Assembly: GCA_025362585.1 (NCBI GenBank)
Contig: JANYFR010000034.1
Span: forward strand, 1-64,000
From: Acidimicrobiales bacterium
GTDB taxonomy: Bacteria; Actinomycetota; Acidimicrobiia; Acidimicrobiales; RAAP-2
Direction of reading: 5' to 3'
DNA length: 64,000 nt
Both the position numbers and the translations under genes were made by a program. Below the pieces are notes generated by a model. It searched no databases and was not told where the DNA came from. It saw only the letters and a list, made by a program, of their open reading frames with translations. Of the stretch, positions 18,237-26,248 are shown piece after piece (the stretch's first letter is position 1; every line of letters starts with the position of its first letter).

Positions 18237-19262
18237 GTGAAGTCGATCATCCTGGTCGGCGGAAAGGGCACGCGGCTTCGCCCCCTGACGTACGAGACGC
18301 CGAAGCAGATGTTGCCGCTGGTCGGCCTGCCCATGATCGAGTGCGTCTTCGAGTCACTCGCGCGACACGGCGTGACCGACGCCGTCCTCTCCCTCGGGTA
18401 CCTGCCCGATCGATTCACGGAGACCTATCCGAGCAACGACATTGCGGGCGTGCGCGTGACTTACGCGGTGGAACGCGAGCCGCTCGACACCGCGGGGGCC
18501 ATTCGCTTCGCCGCGCTCGAAGCGGGCGTGGACGAGACCTTCCTGGTCGTGAACGGTGACGTGCTGACCGATCTCAATATCACCCGACTCCTGGAGTTCC
18601 ACTTCGATCACGGCGGCGAGGCGACGATTGCGCTGCATCCCGTGGAGGATCCCTCACGGTTTGGTGTCGTGCCGACGACGCCCGACGGCCGCGTCATTGC
18701 CTTTGTCGAAAAGCCGCCGGCGGAGGAAGCGCCGACCAATCTCATCAACGCCGGGACCTACGTCTTTGAGCCGAGCGTCCTGGAGCGTATCGCCGCGACG
18801 GGACGGGTCAGTGTCGAGCGCGCGACGTTCCCGACCCTCGCGGAGGCCGGTGTTCTCTTCGCCATGTCCGACGACGCCTACTGGCTCGACACCGGCACGC
18901 CCCAGGCCTACCTTCAGGCGAACATTGATATCTTGAACGGTCGCCAGAAGATGCACCTGTTCCACGACATCGTCGACGGCTCGTGGCGTCACCCGACGGC
19001 GAGCGTCGATCCGACGGCCAAACTCATCAACACCGTCGTCGACCGGGGCTGCGTGGTCGGCGCGAACGTGGTGCTCGAAGGGACGGTCCTGCTCCCCGGT
19101 GCGGTGGTCCAGGGTGACTGCGTGATTCAGTCGTCGATCATCGGACCCGAGGCCATAATCGGGCGACATTCGCGACTCGGTGCCACGTGCGTGGTGGGTG
19201 CGAACGTGCAGGTCGCCCCGGGATCAGAACTCTCGGGCGACGTTCGACTCGGCGGCGTCTAG
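18237..19262 (+). CDS. sugar-1-phosphate nucleotidyltransferase, probable mannose-1-phosphate guanylyltransferase
   Basis: This 341-residue protein has an N-terminal nucleotidyltransferase domain (ILVGGKGTRLRPLTYETPKQ, residues 4-23, with the signature GGxGTRLRPLT and the Pro-Lys motif), the metal-binding Asp in VVNGDVLTD (near 105), VEKPP (near 160) and NAGTYVF. A left-handed beta-helix tail (VDPTAKLIN onward) follows. It activates a sugar phosphate to NDP-sugar. Mannose/GDP specificity is inferred from its position next to cofE-cofD, the same neighbourhood as Rv3264c in mycobacteria, and from the phosphomannomutase at 36 kb. Glucose or another sugar is possible. It converges on cofE with 5 bases between. 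Confidence 0.85.
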   Translation: MKSIILVGGKGTRLRPLTYETPKQMLPLVGLPMIECVFESLARHGVTDAVLSLGYLPDRFTETYPSNDIAGVRVTYAVEREPLDTAGAIRFAALEAGVDETFLVVNGDVLTDLNITRLLEFHFDHGGEATIALHPVEDPSRFGVVPTTPDGRVIAFVEKPPAEEAPTNLINAGTYVFEPSVLERIAATGRVSVERATFPTLAEAGVLFAMSDDAYWLDTGTPQAYLQANIDILNGRQKMHLFHDIVDGSWRHPTASVDPTAKLINTVVDRGCVVGANVVLEGTVLLPGAVVQGDCVIQSSIIGPEAIIGRHSRLGATCVVGANVQVAPGSELSGDVRLGGV

Positions 19263-19267
19263 GCGTC

Positions 19268-19978
19268 CTAGCGAAAGAGGTCCTCGTTCACGTCACGGAT
19301 CAGGGACGCGGCAACCGAACCGGGACCAAAGAACGACTCGTCGAGGCCGCGCATGAGGGCGAAGGGCGTGCCCTCGGCCTTGCCCAGCACCAGGTTGGCG
19401 GCGCCGGCGATCTCGTCGGCGATGGCCACCTCGGTCGCCTCGAGTACCCGGCCGTTCGCGTCGAAGGTACCGCGAAGGTCCAACACCGGCCGGATGCCCG
19501 CCGAGCCAATCGCGACGTCGGTCACGCCCTGACGCCACACCCGTCCAAAGGTGTCGGTGACGATCACCGCGACGTCGACGTCGGTGCGTTGGGCGATCTG
19601 AGCGCGCAGGCGTCGCGCGGACCGGTCGGGGTCCTTCGGGAGCAGCACGGCCGTTCCCTCGACGGTGTTGGAGAGGTCGACTCCCGCGTTCGCGTTGACG
19701 AAGCCGTGGTCGGTTTCGGTGATGCGCAGTGCTCCGCGGCGCCGCAGGATTCGACGCGACTGTCCCTCGACGATGCGCACCTTCTCCGCTTCGCTTCCGT
19801 CAAAGGCGACGACTTGCCCTTCTGATTTGGAGACCACTTTGCTCGTGACAATGATCAGGTCGTGGTGGCGCATCTCCTCGCCCTTGGTCGCCAGGGCCTC
19901 GAGGAGCATGCCGACCAGGTCGTCACCGTCGCCTACCGTGTTGGTCGACTTCAGGGGAATCACGCGCAGCTCGTTCAC
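19268..19978 (-). CDS. cofE: coenzyme F420-0:L-glutamate ligase (single-domain CofE)
   Basis: This 236-residue enzyme adds gamma-linked glutamates to F420-0 using GTP. Family landmarks are the N-terminal LRVIPLKS, then TSKVVSKSEGQVV near residue 45, ETDHGFVNANAGVDLSNTVEG, LLPKDPDRSARRLR, IVTDTFGRVWRQGVTDVAIG and the C-terminal FALMRGL. Its length equals archaeal CofE. The mycobacterial homologue FbiB carries an additional C-terminal FMN-binding nitroreductase-like domain that is absent here. The GTG at 19978 overlaps the cofD stop (GTGA); a longer reading adds 43 Arg-rich residues that belong to the shadow of cofD. Confidence 0.93.
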   Translation of the reverse strand: MNELRVIPLKSTNTVGDGDDLVGMLLEALATKGEEMRHHDLIIVTSKVVSKSEGQVVAFDGSEAEKVRIVEGQSRRILRRRGALRITETDHGFVNANAGVDLSNTVEGTAVLLPKDPDRSARRLRAQIAQRTDVDVAVIVTDTFGRVWRQGVTDVAIGSAGIRPVLDLRGTFDANGRVLEATEVAIADEIAGAANLVLGKAEGTPFALMRGLDESFFGPGSVAASLIRDVNEDLFR

Positions 19979-20889
19979 TGGAGTACCGCCTCGGCGAGTC
20001 GGTGCGCGTTGTCGCCCTCGGACATCACCGTCGTCGTCACGACGACGCGGAGCCCCCGAGCGCGGACCTCGTCGGCGCGTGCGGCGTCGCGCTCGTCGAT
20101 AATCCAAGTGCCGACCAGGCCGTCGTAAAAGTCGACGACGCCGATGCAGCTGACCTCGTGGCCGAGTTCGCCCAGCAGTCGGCTGGCCGGACCCTTCACT
20201 GCCTCGCCGGCAATGATGGGCGACACCGCCACTACGTCGGCGCGGCGCACGCGGAGTATTTCGCGCACGCCGGGCACCCGCAGAATCGGTTCGATCGAAA
20301 TGAGTGGATTGGATGGGGCGATCACGATCCGTTCCGCCTCGGTGAGAGCGTGAAGGACCTCGGGCGTGGGACGAGACTGTTCGACGCCCGTGACGTCGAT
20401 TGCGGTCACCGTGACGTCGTGGTGGTGGCGCACAAAGTACTCCTGGAAGGACATGCGGCCAAGCTCGGTCTCGAACTCGGTGGCGATGACGTCATTGGTC
20501 ACCGGCAGGAGTCGCACCGTCACGTGGAGGCGCTCACAGAGCTCACGAGTGACCGCGGACTTGGTCGCGCCGCTTGAGAGGCGCTCTGACCGGTAGAGGT
20601 GGGTCGCAAGGTCGCGATCACCGAGCTGGAACCAGGCCGCGCCGCCGAGGGCGTCGAGCTCTTGCATGACTCGCCAGGTCTCTCCGCGTAGGCCCCATCC
20701 CAGCTCATCGTTGTTGAGACCGGCCAGCGTGTACATGATCGTGTCGAGGTCCGGACAGATGGTGAGTCCGTGCAACACCAGGTCGTCGCCGACATTGACG
20801 ATGGCCGCCAGTTTGCTCGGTTCGGTCACGATACTGAGCGCTCGCAGGAGCCGAGCGGCTCCGACGCCGCCACTAAGAACCGCTATCAC
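19975..20889 (-). CDS. cofD: 2-phospho-L-lactate transferase-type CofD/FbiA
   Basis: This 304-residue enzyme joins the LPPG or EPPG side chain to the deazaflavin FO to give F420-0 or its dehydro form. Landmarks are the N-terminal VLSGGVGAARLLRAL, IVNVGDDLVLHGL, CPDLDTIMYTLAG, ETWRVMQELDALGG, FQLGDRDLATHL and IAPSNPLISIEPIL near residue 215. The GTG at 20889 gives the family N-terminus and has TAAGGT 7 bases upstream; an upstream in-frame GTG at 20937 would add 16 residues. It is the first gene of the cofD-cofE pair. cofC/fbiD and the FO synthase genes are not in this window. Confidence 0.93.
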   Translation of the reverse strand: MIAVLSGGVGAARLLRALSIVTEPSKLAAIVNVGDDLVLHGLTICPDLDTIMYTLAGLNNDELGWGLRGETWRVMQELDALGGAAWFQLGDRDLATHLYRSERLSSGATKSAVTRELCERLHVTVRLLPVTNDVIATEFETELGRMSFQEYFVRHHHDVTVTAIDVTGVEQSRPTPEVLHALTEAERIVIAPSNPLISIEPILRVPGVREILRVRRADVVAVSPIIAGEAVKGPASRLLGELGHEVSCIGVVDFYDGLVGTWIIDERDAARADEVRARGLRVVVTTTVMSEGDNAHRLAEAVLQ

Positions 20890-20896
20890 CAACGAG

Positions 20897-20902
20897 ACCT
20901 TA
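20897..20902 (-). promoter_or_regulatory. -10 hexamer of cofD
   Basis: On the minus strand TAAGGT lies 7 bases before the GTG at 20889, which supports that start over the longer one. Confidence 0.4.
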
Positions 20903-21050
20903 CCGGGTGTCGCGCTTTCGTCACGTCGACGCGCCACGCATCCACCCGTCGCCGAGGTATCCGTTCAGGGTCGGGCGCCTCGACGTCGTTCTTGGGCACG
21001 GGCCTCCGTGGGGCGTCTTGCGCTGGTCGCGAGAGTACCTCCTCGGACGC

Positions 21051-21197
21051 TTAGTTGAGGTAATCGACGACGTGGTTAATGCGCGAGTGACACTCGTTGA
21101 CGAGTGCGCCGAGGGGCCGTTGGTCCCCAGTGCCACCCGGTCCGAAGAAGCCGCCGCTTACGAGTCGCTCCCTAGCGCTGGCGCACTCCAGGGTCAA
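21051..21197 (-). CDS. possible small protein of 48 residues, unknown
   Basis: Between cofD and the serine hydrolase gene a minus-strand frame from a TTG start to TAA reads like protein: it contains GGFFGPGGTGDQRPLGALV and ends ECHSRINHVVDYLN. About three quarters of third codon positions are G or C against about half of second positions, the pattern of coding DNA here. An in-frame TAA just upstream leaves only the TTG as start, with AAGGA three bases before it, which is a weak arrangement. It is not WhiB, which occupies this place next to fbiA in mycobacteria: no four-Cys motif is present. The rest of 20903-21258 shows only the next promoter. Confidence 0.3.
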   Translation of the reverse strand: MTLECASARERLVSGGFFGPGGTGDQRPLGALVNECHSRINHVVDYLN

Positions 21198-21244
21198 CCG
21201 TCCTTCGAAAACAACGTCGGCGCCTTCAACTTAAGGGGCTTCGG

Positions 21245-21250
21245 TACTAT
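21245..21250 (+). promoter_or_regulatory. -10 hexamer upstream of the serine hydrolase operon
   Basis: TACTAT lies 8 bases before the GTG at 21259. It would drive the serine hydrolase - glycosyltransferase - reductase string. Confidence 0.45.
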
Positions 21251-21258
21251 CGACTGCT

Positions 21259-22071
21259 GTGAGCGCTAACTCTTTGACTGCTGGATGGCCCGGCGAAGCC
21301 AGCGCCGTGCTCTTTCGCCTCGACGTGGGAGTCGTCGAGCGGATCGCCGAGGAGGGCGACCTCGACGTCGTACGACCGTGGGCGTCGGTCTCTAAGATGG
21401 CGGTCTCCCTCGCCTTCGCCATTGAGGTTGACTGGGACCTGCACAGCCTCACCGAGAGCCTGGGCCCGCGGGGGGCAACGCTCGCTAACTTGCTGTCACA
21501 CACGAGCGGACTCGGCCTCGAAGAGGGCGACTCAGTCGTTGACGTCGGTGCCAAACGGGTCTACTCGAACTACGCCGTCGACCTGGCCGTTGCCGCAATC
21601 ATCGGCGAGAATACCGCGGCCACTTGGCTGGACAATCGGATCTTTCGCCCTTTTGGCATGCAGAGTACGCGCCTCGAAGGCCGGGCGTCCTCGGGAGTGG
21701 TCGGTTCGACCGAGGACCTCGTCACGCTGGCAGCGGGATGGCTACGACCCGACGGCGTCGCTCGCGCGACGCGTGACCGCTTCGTCACGCCGTATCTGCC
21801 CAATGTGAGCGGTGTGGTGCCCGGTTTCGGGCGCTTCTCGCCCTGTCCGTGGGGGCTCGGTCCGGAGGTCCAGGGCGAGAAGCGCCACTGGATGGGGGAC
21901 TGGCCATCGGCGAGTTTCGGTCACTTCGGCCAGAGCGGCGCGATGATGCTCTTGAACGTCCGCGATCAGTTGGGACTGGTGGCCACCTCGAGCGAGCCCT
22001 TCGGATCGTGGGCCGTGGACCTCTGGCCCGGCTGGACGAGCAGCATGCGCCGGCGCGCTTTCGAGACATGA
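21259..22071 (+). CDS. beta-lactamase-family serine hydrolase
   Basis: This 270-residue protein has the class C beta-lactamase/DD-peptidase fold. It has the nucleophile motif SVSK (S-x-x-K, near residue 58), a Tyr-x-Asn equivalent in YSNYAVDLA, and HFGQSG as the H/K-T/S-G strand near residue 226. LLSHTSGL is the usual family marker. It has no signal peptide, so it is probably cytoplasmic, which argues against a cell-wall carboxypeptidase. The family includes esterases and amidases, and the substrate is unknown. Its stop overlaps the first glycosyltransferase start (ATGA), placing it at the head of the glycan string. Confidence 0.82.
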   Translation: MSANSLTAGWPGEASAVLFRLDVGVVERIAEEGDLDVVRPWASVSKMAVSLAFAIEVDWDLHSLTESLGPRGATLANLLSHTSGLGLEEGDSVVDVGAKRVYSNYAVDLAVAAIIGENTAATWLDNRIFRPFGMQSTRLEGRASSGVVGSTEDLVTLAAGWLRPDGVARATRDRFVTPYLPNVSGVVPGFGRFSPCPWGLGPEVQGEKRHWMGDWPSASFGHFGQSGAMMLLNVRDQLGLVATSSEPFGSWAVDLWPGWTSSMRRRAFET

Positions 22072-23078
22072 GTCCTTCATCGCTGCGCGTGGGGCTTGAC
22101 CTCGACGGATCCCTGGAGTCATTAGGCGACTCGATGACCGATCTCGCGAACGCACTCGACGCGACCGGCGAGTGCCACCTGGTTCGATTTCGAACCCAGC
22201 GCAATTCGAAGGCGCCGAACGAGACGAAGGTAGCGCTGCGCGCCCTGTGGGCGCCACTCTGGCGGCGCGGTCTTGGCCGTCCAATCGACGTGATGTTGGC
22301 GCCACTCGACGTCATTCACGTTGCCGGCCTGGCGACACCGCCGACGAGGGAAGTGCCGATTGTCATCTCGGTCGACGACCTGCGGCCCCTCCGTGAAGAG
22401 ACGCGAACCCACTTGCGCGTCAACCAACTGCGTCGCGCGGTCGCTCATGGGGCCCTGCTCGTCGCGTCGAGCGCCACGGCCAGTCACGAGGTACTTGACG
22501 TCCTACAGGTCCAGCGCAATCGGGTGGTCGTGGTGCCGCCCGCGGTTCCCAATGTCGAGTTGACCACGAGAGGTGAGGATCTCGTCGTGAATGTCACCGG
22601 TCTCACGGACCGGTTTCTCGCCATTGCACCCGACCTCGTGCGTTTCGCGGCGTCTCGCGCCACGCGCGTCGTGGCGCTCGCGAGTGTCGAGGCGGGCCAA
22701 CGGATCAAGGCGGCGGCGCCGGACGTGACGGTACGTGCTCGACGTGACGCCCGTGACGCACTCGCGAACGCCGCGGTCGTGATCCACATCTCGGACGGCG
22801 CCCGGTTTCCGTCCTTCGCGATCGCCGCACTCGCGGCCGGCGTGCCCACCATCGCGCGATCGACGCGAATCAATCGTGAGCTGCTCGACGGGGCCACCGC
22901 CCTCGCGGGATCGGACGACGAGGTGGTGGCGACGCTCGAGGTGGTGTGGTCCGACGGGGCGCGCCGCGCCATCATGGTCGGCGCCGGACGCGCGCGAGCG
23001 CTCGACTTTGCTCCCGCCACGGCCGCACGGGCCTATCTGTCGCTTTACCGTGACGTCGTGCGGGGGTGGTCCTCGTGA
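22068..23078 (+). CDS. glycosyltransferase, GT4-like (divergent)
   Basis: This 336-residue protein has a GT-B-like layout: an N-terminal Rossmann half (LRVGLDLDGSLESLGD, DVIHVAGLA, VPIVISVDDL) and a C-terminal half with ANAAVVIHISDGARFPSFAIAALAAGVPTIA, corresponding to the donor-binding E-x7-E region of GT4 enzymes. The first Glu of that motif is not evident, so it is divergent and could be catalytically altered. The ATG at 22068 overlaps the serine hydrolase stop, and its 3' end overlaps the next glycosyltransferase as GTGA. Donor and acceptor are unknown. Confidence 0.75.
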   Translation: MSPSSLRVGLDLDGSLESLGDSMTDLANALDATGECHLVRFRTQRNSKAPNETKVALRALWAPLWRRGLGRPIDVMLAPLDVIHVAGLATPPTREVPIVISVDDLRPLREETRTHLRVNQLRRAVAHGALLVASSATASHEVLDVLQVQRNRVVVVPPAVPNVELTTRGEDLVVNVTGLTDRFLAIAPDLVRFAASRATRVVALASVEAGQRIKAAAPDVTVRARRDARDALANAAVVIHISDGARFPSFAIAALAAGVPTIARSTRINRELLDGATALAGSDDEVVATLEVVWSDGARRAIMVGAGRARALDFAPATAARAYLSLYRDVVRGWSS

Positions 23079-24154
23079 AGCGCACAATAACGATTGCCGT
23101 CGATCAACTCTTCCGACGTCAGCCCGGCGGTATCGGTACCTACGTTCGAGGTCTCGCCCAGGGACTCGCGTCACTCGAAGACTCTTCGCTCGACATTGTC
23201 GGTCTGGCCCCGCTCACCGGTGCGCAGAGAGGCGCCGGCGACCTGCCGTTGCGCCTAACCCGCGCGCCGCTTCCCCTGGAGCTGCTCACCCGCCTTTGGC
23301 CCATGTGGCCGATCGGCGTCTCCCGTCAGGCGAACGTCGTGCACGCCACCTCCATGACGGGTCCCTTCGCCGGAGGCGCCGGCGACGCCGTGCACTCGGT
23401 TGCCATGCATGACCTGTTGTGGCGTGACGAGCCGGACGCGACGACCGCGTCGGGTGTACGGTTTCACGAAAGTCGCCTCAAGCTGATCGTCGCTCGACGC
23501 GACCTTCGAATCATCGTGACGTCGCCCGACCTGCGCGATCGTCTCGGTGACCTCGGCATCGATCCCCGGCGCATCCACGAGACCCGAATCGGTGTCGACG
23601 ACGATGCCGTGACCCCAGCGGGAATGGACGAAGTGCGTGAACTGCTTGCCACGCGGGGTGTTCGGGGACCCTTCACGCTCTTCGCCGGCACGATCGAACC
23701 GCGTAAGAACATCGAGCGACTCGTCGAGGCGCACGATGTGGCGCGACGAACGAGCCCGGAACTCGGTGCACTGGTGATCGTGGGACCACGCGGCTGGGGT
23801 CAGGTCGCCACGGGACGGGCCACCCTGCTCGGGCGGGTGTCGCGCGCGATGCTGAAGGGCCTCTTCCGCGACGCCGCAGTGTTCGCCTACGTCCCGAAGG
23901 CCGAAGGGTACGGTCTGCCGCCGGTCGAGGCCCTGCGCGCCGGTCCCCCGGTGGTGGCGAGCACGGCCACGCCCAGCGTGCGGGCCAACGTCGAGGTCGT
24001 CTTGGTGGACCCTCTGGACGTCGCCTCCATCGCCGAGGGTCTCGTCGTCGCCCTCGCTCGGAACGACGCGGGCGCCGCCGACCGGCGTCGCGAGTCCGTC
24101 GCCGAACTGACCTGGCACCACGCCGCTCTCGACCACCTCGCGGCGTGGACGTGA
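23075..24154 (+). CDS. glycosyltransferase family 4
   Basis: This 359-residue GT-B enzyme begins TITIAVDQLFRRQPGGIGTY, the glycine-rich acceptor-side loop of GT4 proteins. It contains LFAGTIEPRKNIERLVEAH (the Glu-Pro-Arg-Lys-Asn block at the domain junction, near residue 207) and VPKAEGYGLPPVEALRAGPPVV, the retaining E-x7-E donor motif (near 274). It probably uses a nucleotide-activated mannose, rhamnose or related sugar; this is inference from neighbours. The GTG at 23075 overlaps the previous stop. It is the second of three adjacent glycosyltransferases. Confidence 0.88.
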   Translation: MKRTITIAVDQLFRRQPGGIGTYVRGLAQGLASLEDSSLDIVGLAPLTGAQRGAGDLPLRLTRAPLPLELLTRLWPMWPIGVSRQANVVHATSMTGPFAGGAGDAVHSVAMHDLLWRDEPDATTASGVRFHESRLKLIVARRDLRIIVTSPDLRDRLGDLGIDPRRIHETRIGVDDDAVTPAGMDEVRELLATRGVRGPFTLFAGTIEPRKNIERLVEAHDVARRTSPELGALVIVGPRGWGQVATGRATLLGRVSRAMLKGLFRDAAVFAYVPKAEGYGLPPVEALRAGPPVVASTATPSVRANVEVVLVDPLDVASIAEGLVVALARNDAGAADRRRESVAELTWHHAALDHLAAWT

Positions 24155-25272
24155 GAGTCGCCCTCGACGTGTCGGCGGTCCCGATCCAGGTCGCGGGCGC
24201 CGGACGCTACGTCGTGGAAGTGGCGAGGCGACTCCCCGCGGCCGGCGTCTCGACCGTCCTCGTGACGCGACGACACGACGCGCAACGATGGCGCGAGTGG
24301 TCGCCAGAGAGTGTCGTGGCTTCGATAGTGCCCGACGCACGAATCGGCCGCCTCGCCTACGAGGCGTGGCTTCTTGGCGTGAGCGGCGCCGCCCGTAATG
24401 CTGACGTGTGGCACGCTCCGCACTACACGATGCCACGTCGCTCCCCGACGCCTACGGTGGTGACTATTCACGACCTGACGTTCTTCACAAATCCTGAGTG
24501 GCACGAGCGATCGAAGGTCGCCTTCTTTCGACGAGCGATCCGCCACTCGGCGATCCACGCCGACGTCCTCATCAGCGTGAGTGATTTTACCGCCCGTCAG
24601 TTGACCGAACTTGTGCCGAACCACGCGCCGGTGGTCGTGGCACCACATGGCGTGGACCTCGAACGATTCAATACCGACGCGTCGTTCGACGATGAGTTGT
24701 TCGAACAGTTCGCGTTGGCGCGCGACGTTCGGTACATCTTCTTCGTGGGCACGCTGGAACCGCGCAAGGGGGTCGACGTGTTGCTCCAGGCGTTCGGCGA
24801 TCTGGCGAAAGTCGATCCGACGATTGAACTGTGGCTCGCGGGTCAGCGAGGTTGGGGCCTCGTCGAGCTGGATAGGGCGATGGCCCGTCACTCGGCAGCG
24901 GCGCGCATCCACAACCTGGGCTTCGTCGACGCGGCCCTGTTGCCCGCGCTCCTACGTCAGGCGAAGGCCGTGACCTACCCGTCACGTGGCGAAGGATTCG
25001 GTCTGCCGGTACTCGAGGCGATGGCCTGTGGCGCGACGGTGGTGACAACGGGCGCGACAGTGATGGCCGACGTCGCGGGCGACGCCGCCATACTCGTGCC
25101 CGCCGGTGATGGCGCGGCACTCGCCGAGGCGCTTGCGACCGTCGTGGCACTGAGCGACGGCGAGCGGGAGCGACGGGGCCGGCGGGCGCGCCGACGCGCC
25201 GAGTCGTTCACGTGGGACTCGTCGCTCTCCCAGCACCTGGTCGCCTACGAGATGGCGCGAGGTCGATCGTGA
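24151..25272 (+). CDS. glycosyltransferase family 4
   Basis: This 373-residue GT-B enzyme opens RVALDVSAVPIQVAGAGRYV and has HAPHYTMPRRSPTPTVVTIH, the FVGTLEPRKGVDVLLQAF junction block and YPSRGEGFGLPVLEAMACGA, a textbook E-x7-E donor site. It is closely similar in layout to the preceding enzyme, suggesting successive additions to one glycan. The GTG at 24151 overlaps the upstream stop (GTGA), and the stop overlaps the SDR start. An in-frame GTG two codons earlier is possible. Confidence 0.9.
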   Translation: MRVALDVSAVPIQVAGAGRYVVEVARRLPAAGVSTVLVTRRHDAQRWREWSPESVVASIVPDARIGRLAYEAWLLGVSGAARNADVWHAPHYTMPRRSPTPTVVTIHDLTFFTNPEWHERSKVAFFRRAIRHSAIHADVLISVSDFTARQLTELVPNHAPVVVAPHGVDLERFNTDASFDDELFEQFALARDVRYIFFVGTLEPRKGVDVLLQAFGDLAKVDPTIELWLAGQRGWGLVELDRAMARHSAAARIHNLGFVDAALLPALLRQAKAVTYPSRGEGFGLPVLEAMACGATVVTTGATVMADVAGDAAILVPAGDGAALAEALATVVALSDGERERRGRRARRRAESFTWDSSLSQHLVAYEMARGRS

Positions 25273-26168
25273 GGGCCTTCATTACTGGGGCCAATGGTTT
25301 TGTGGGGCGCCACCTCGTGGCGCACCTGATCGATCGAGGTGACGAAGTCATCGGGGTCGATCGCGACTGTGACGTGACCAGTCCCTCGAGCGTACGCTCT
25401 TCGCTCGAACTCGTGGCCCCCGACGTGATCTACCACTTGGCGGCCCTGACGTTCGTCGGCGACTCGTGGAAGAATCCCGTCGAGTTCACGAGGGTAAACG
25501 TGCTCGGCACGAAGAACGTCCTCGACACCGCGCGCGACGTCGTTCCCGGGGCCACGGTCGTCCTCGTCAGTTCGGCCGACGTCTATGGGGTGGTGAGGGC
25601 CGAGGACCTGCCGCTGCACGAGTCCTTCCGCGTTGCGCCCGCGAACCCCTACGCCTCAAGCAAGGTCGAGGCCGAGCACGTCGCTCACGAGGCGTTTCGC
25701 AATTACGGCCAGCGCGTGATCGTGGCGCGCCCCTTCAATCACGTCGGCCCCGGCCAGTCGGTTCAGTTCGTCATCCCGGCGCTCGTGAGCCGTCTGTTGG
25801 ATGCCGTGGACGACGGGGCCGATGAAATCGCCGTGGGCGACCTCTCCACGCGCCGCGACTTCAGTGACGTGCGTGACGTGGTGCGCGCGTACCGGCTGCT
25901 CGACGAGTACGGCGTCGCGGGCGAGGTCTACAACGTCGCGTCGGGACGCGACGTTGGACTGCTGGACGTCGCCAATGAACTCGTCGCGAGAATCGCGCCG
26001 GGCGTTCGGATGGTTCCGGACGAGTCGCTGTTGCGTCCGGTCGAGGTTCCGATCTCCAAGGGAAGTTTCGACAAACTGCGCGAGGTTTCGGGCTGGGAGC
26101 CAACAATTCCACTGGCGACGTCACTGCACGACGTGATCAACGAGATGCGGATCCGCCGCCAGCCGTAG
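25269..26168 (+). CDS. NAD-dependent epimerase/dehydratase, GDP-6-deoxy-D-mannose reductase-like
   Basis: This 299-residue extended SDR begins RAFITGANGFVGRHLVAHL with the GxxGxxG NAD(P) loop. It has HLAALTFVGDSW, the catalytic Ser region VSSADVYG and the Tyr-x3-Lys motif in PYASSKVEAEHV, then ARPFNHVGPGQ. This combination is characteristic of GDP-4-keto-6-deoxymannose reductases (Rmd) and of GDP-mannose 4,6-dehydratases; the short length favours the reductase. The product would be GDP-rhamnose. It overlaps the third glycosyltransferase by 4 bases, so the sugar is probably used by these enzymes. The matching dehydratase is not in this window. Confidence 0.82.
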   Translation: MRAFITGANGFVGRHLVAHLIDRGDEVIGVDRDCDVTSPSSVRSSLELVAPDVIYHLAALTFVGDSWKNPVEFTRVNVLGTKNVLDTARDVVPGATVVLVSSADVYGVVRAEDLPLHESFRVAPANPYASSKVEAEHVAHEAFRNYGQRVIVARPFNHVGPGQSVQFVIPALVSRLLDAVDDGADEIAVGDLSTRRDFSDVRDVVRAYRLLDEYGVAGEVYNVASGRDVGLLDVANELVARIAPGVRMVPDESLLRPVEVPISKGSFDKLREVSGWEPTIPLATSLHDVINEMRIRRQP

Positions 26169-26248
26169 CGAACGTCGCCGGCCCGTGGGTTCGGGCGCAC
26201 TTCGCCGTCTCTTCGGACGGTCGGTCGCCCAGTAGCCTTGACGGACTG

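Noticed and set aside
20940-21060. WhiB gene upstream of cofD, expected from mycobacterial synteny
   Set aside because: No reading frame has the four-Cys C-x29-C-x2-C-x5-C pattern or the GGxxxR motif.
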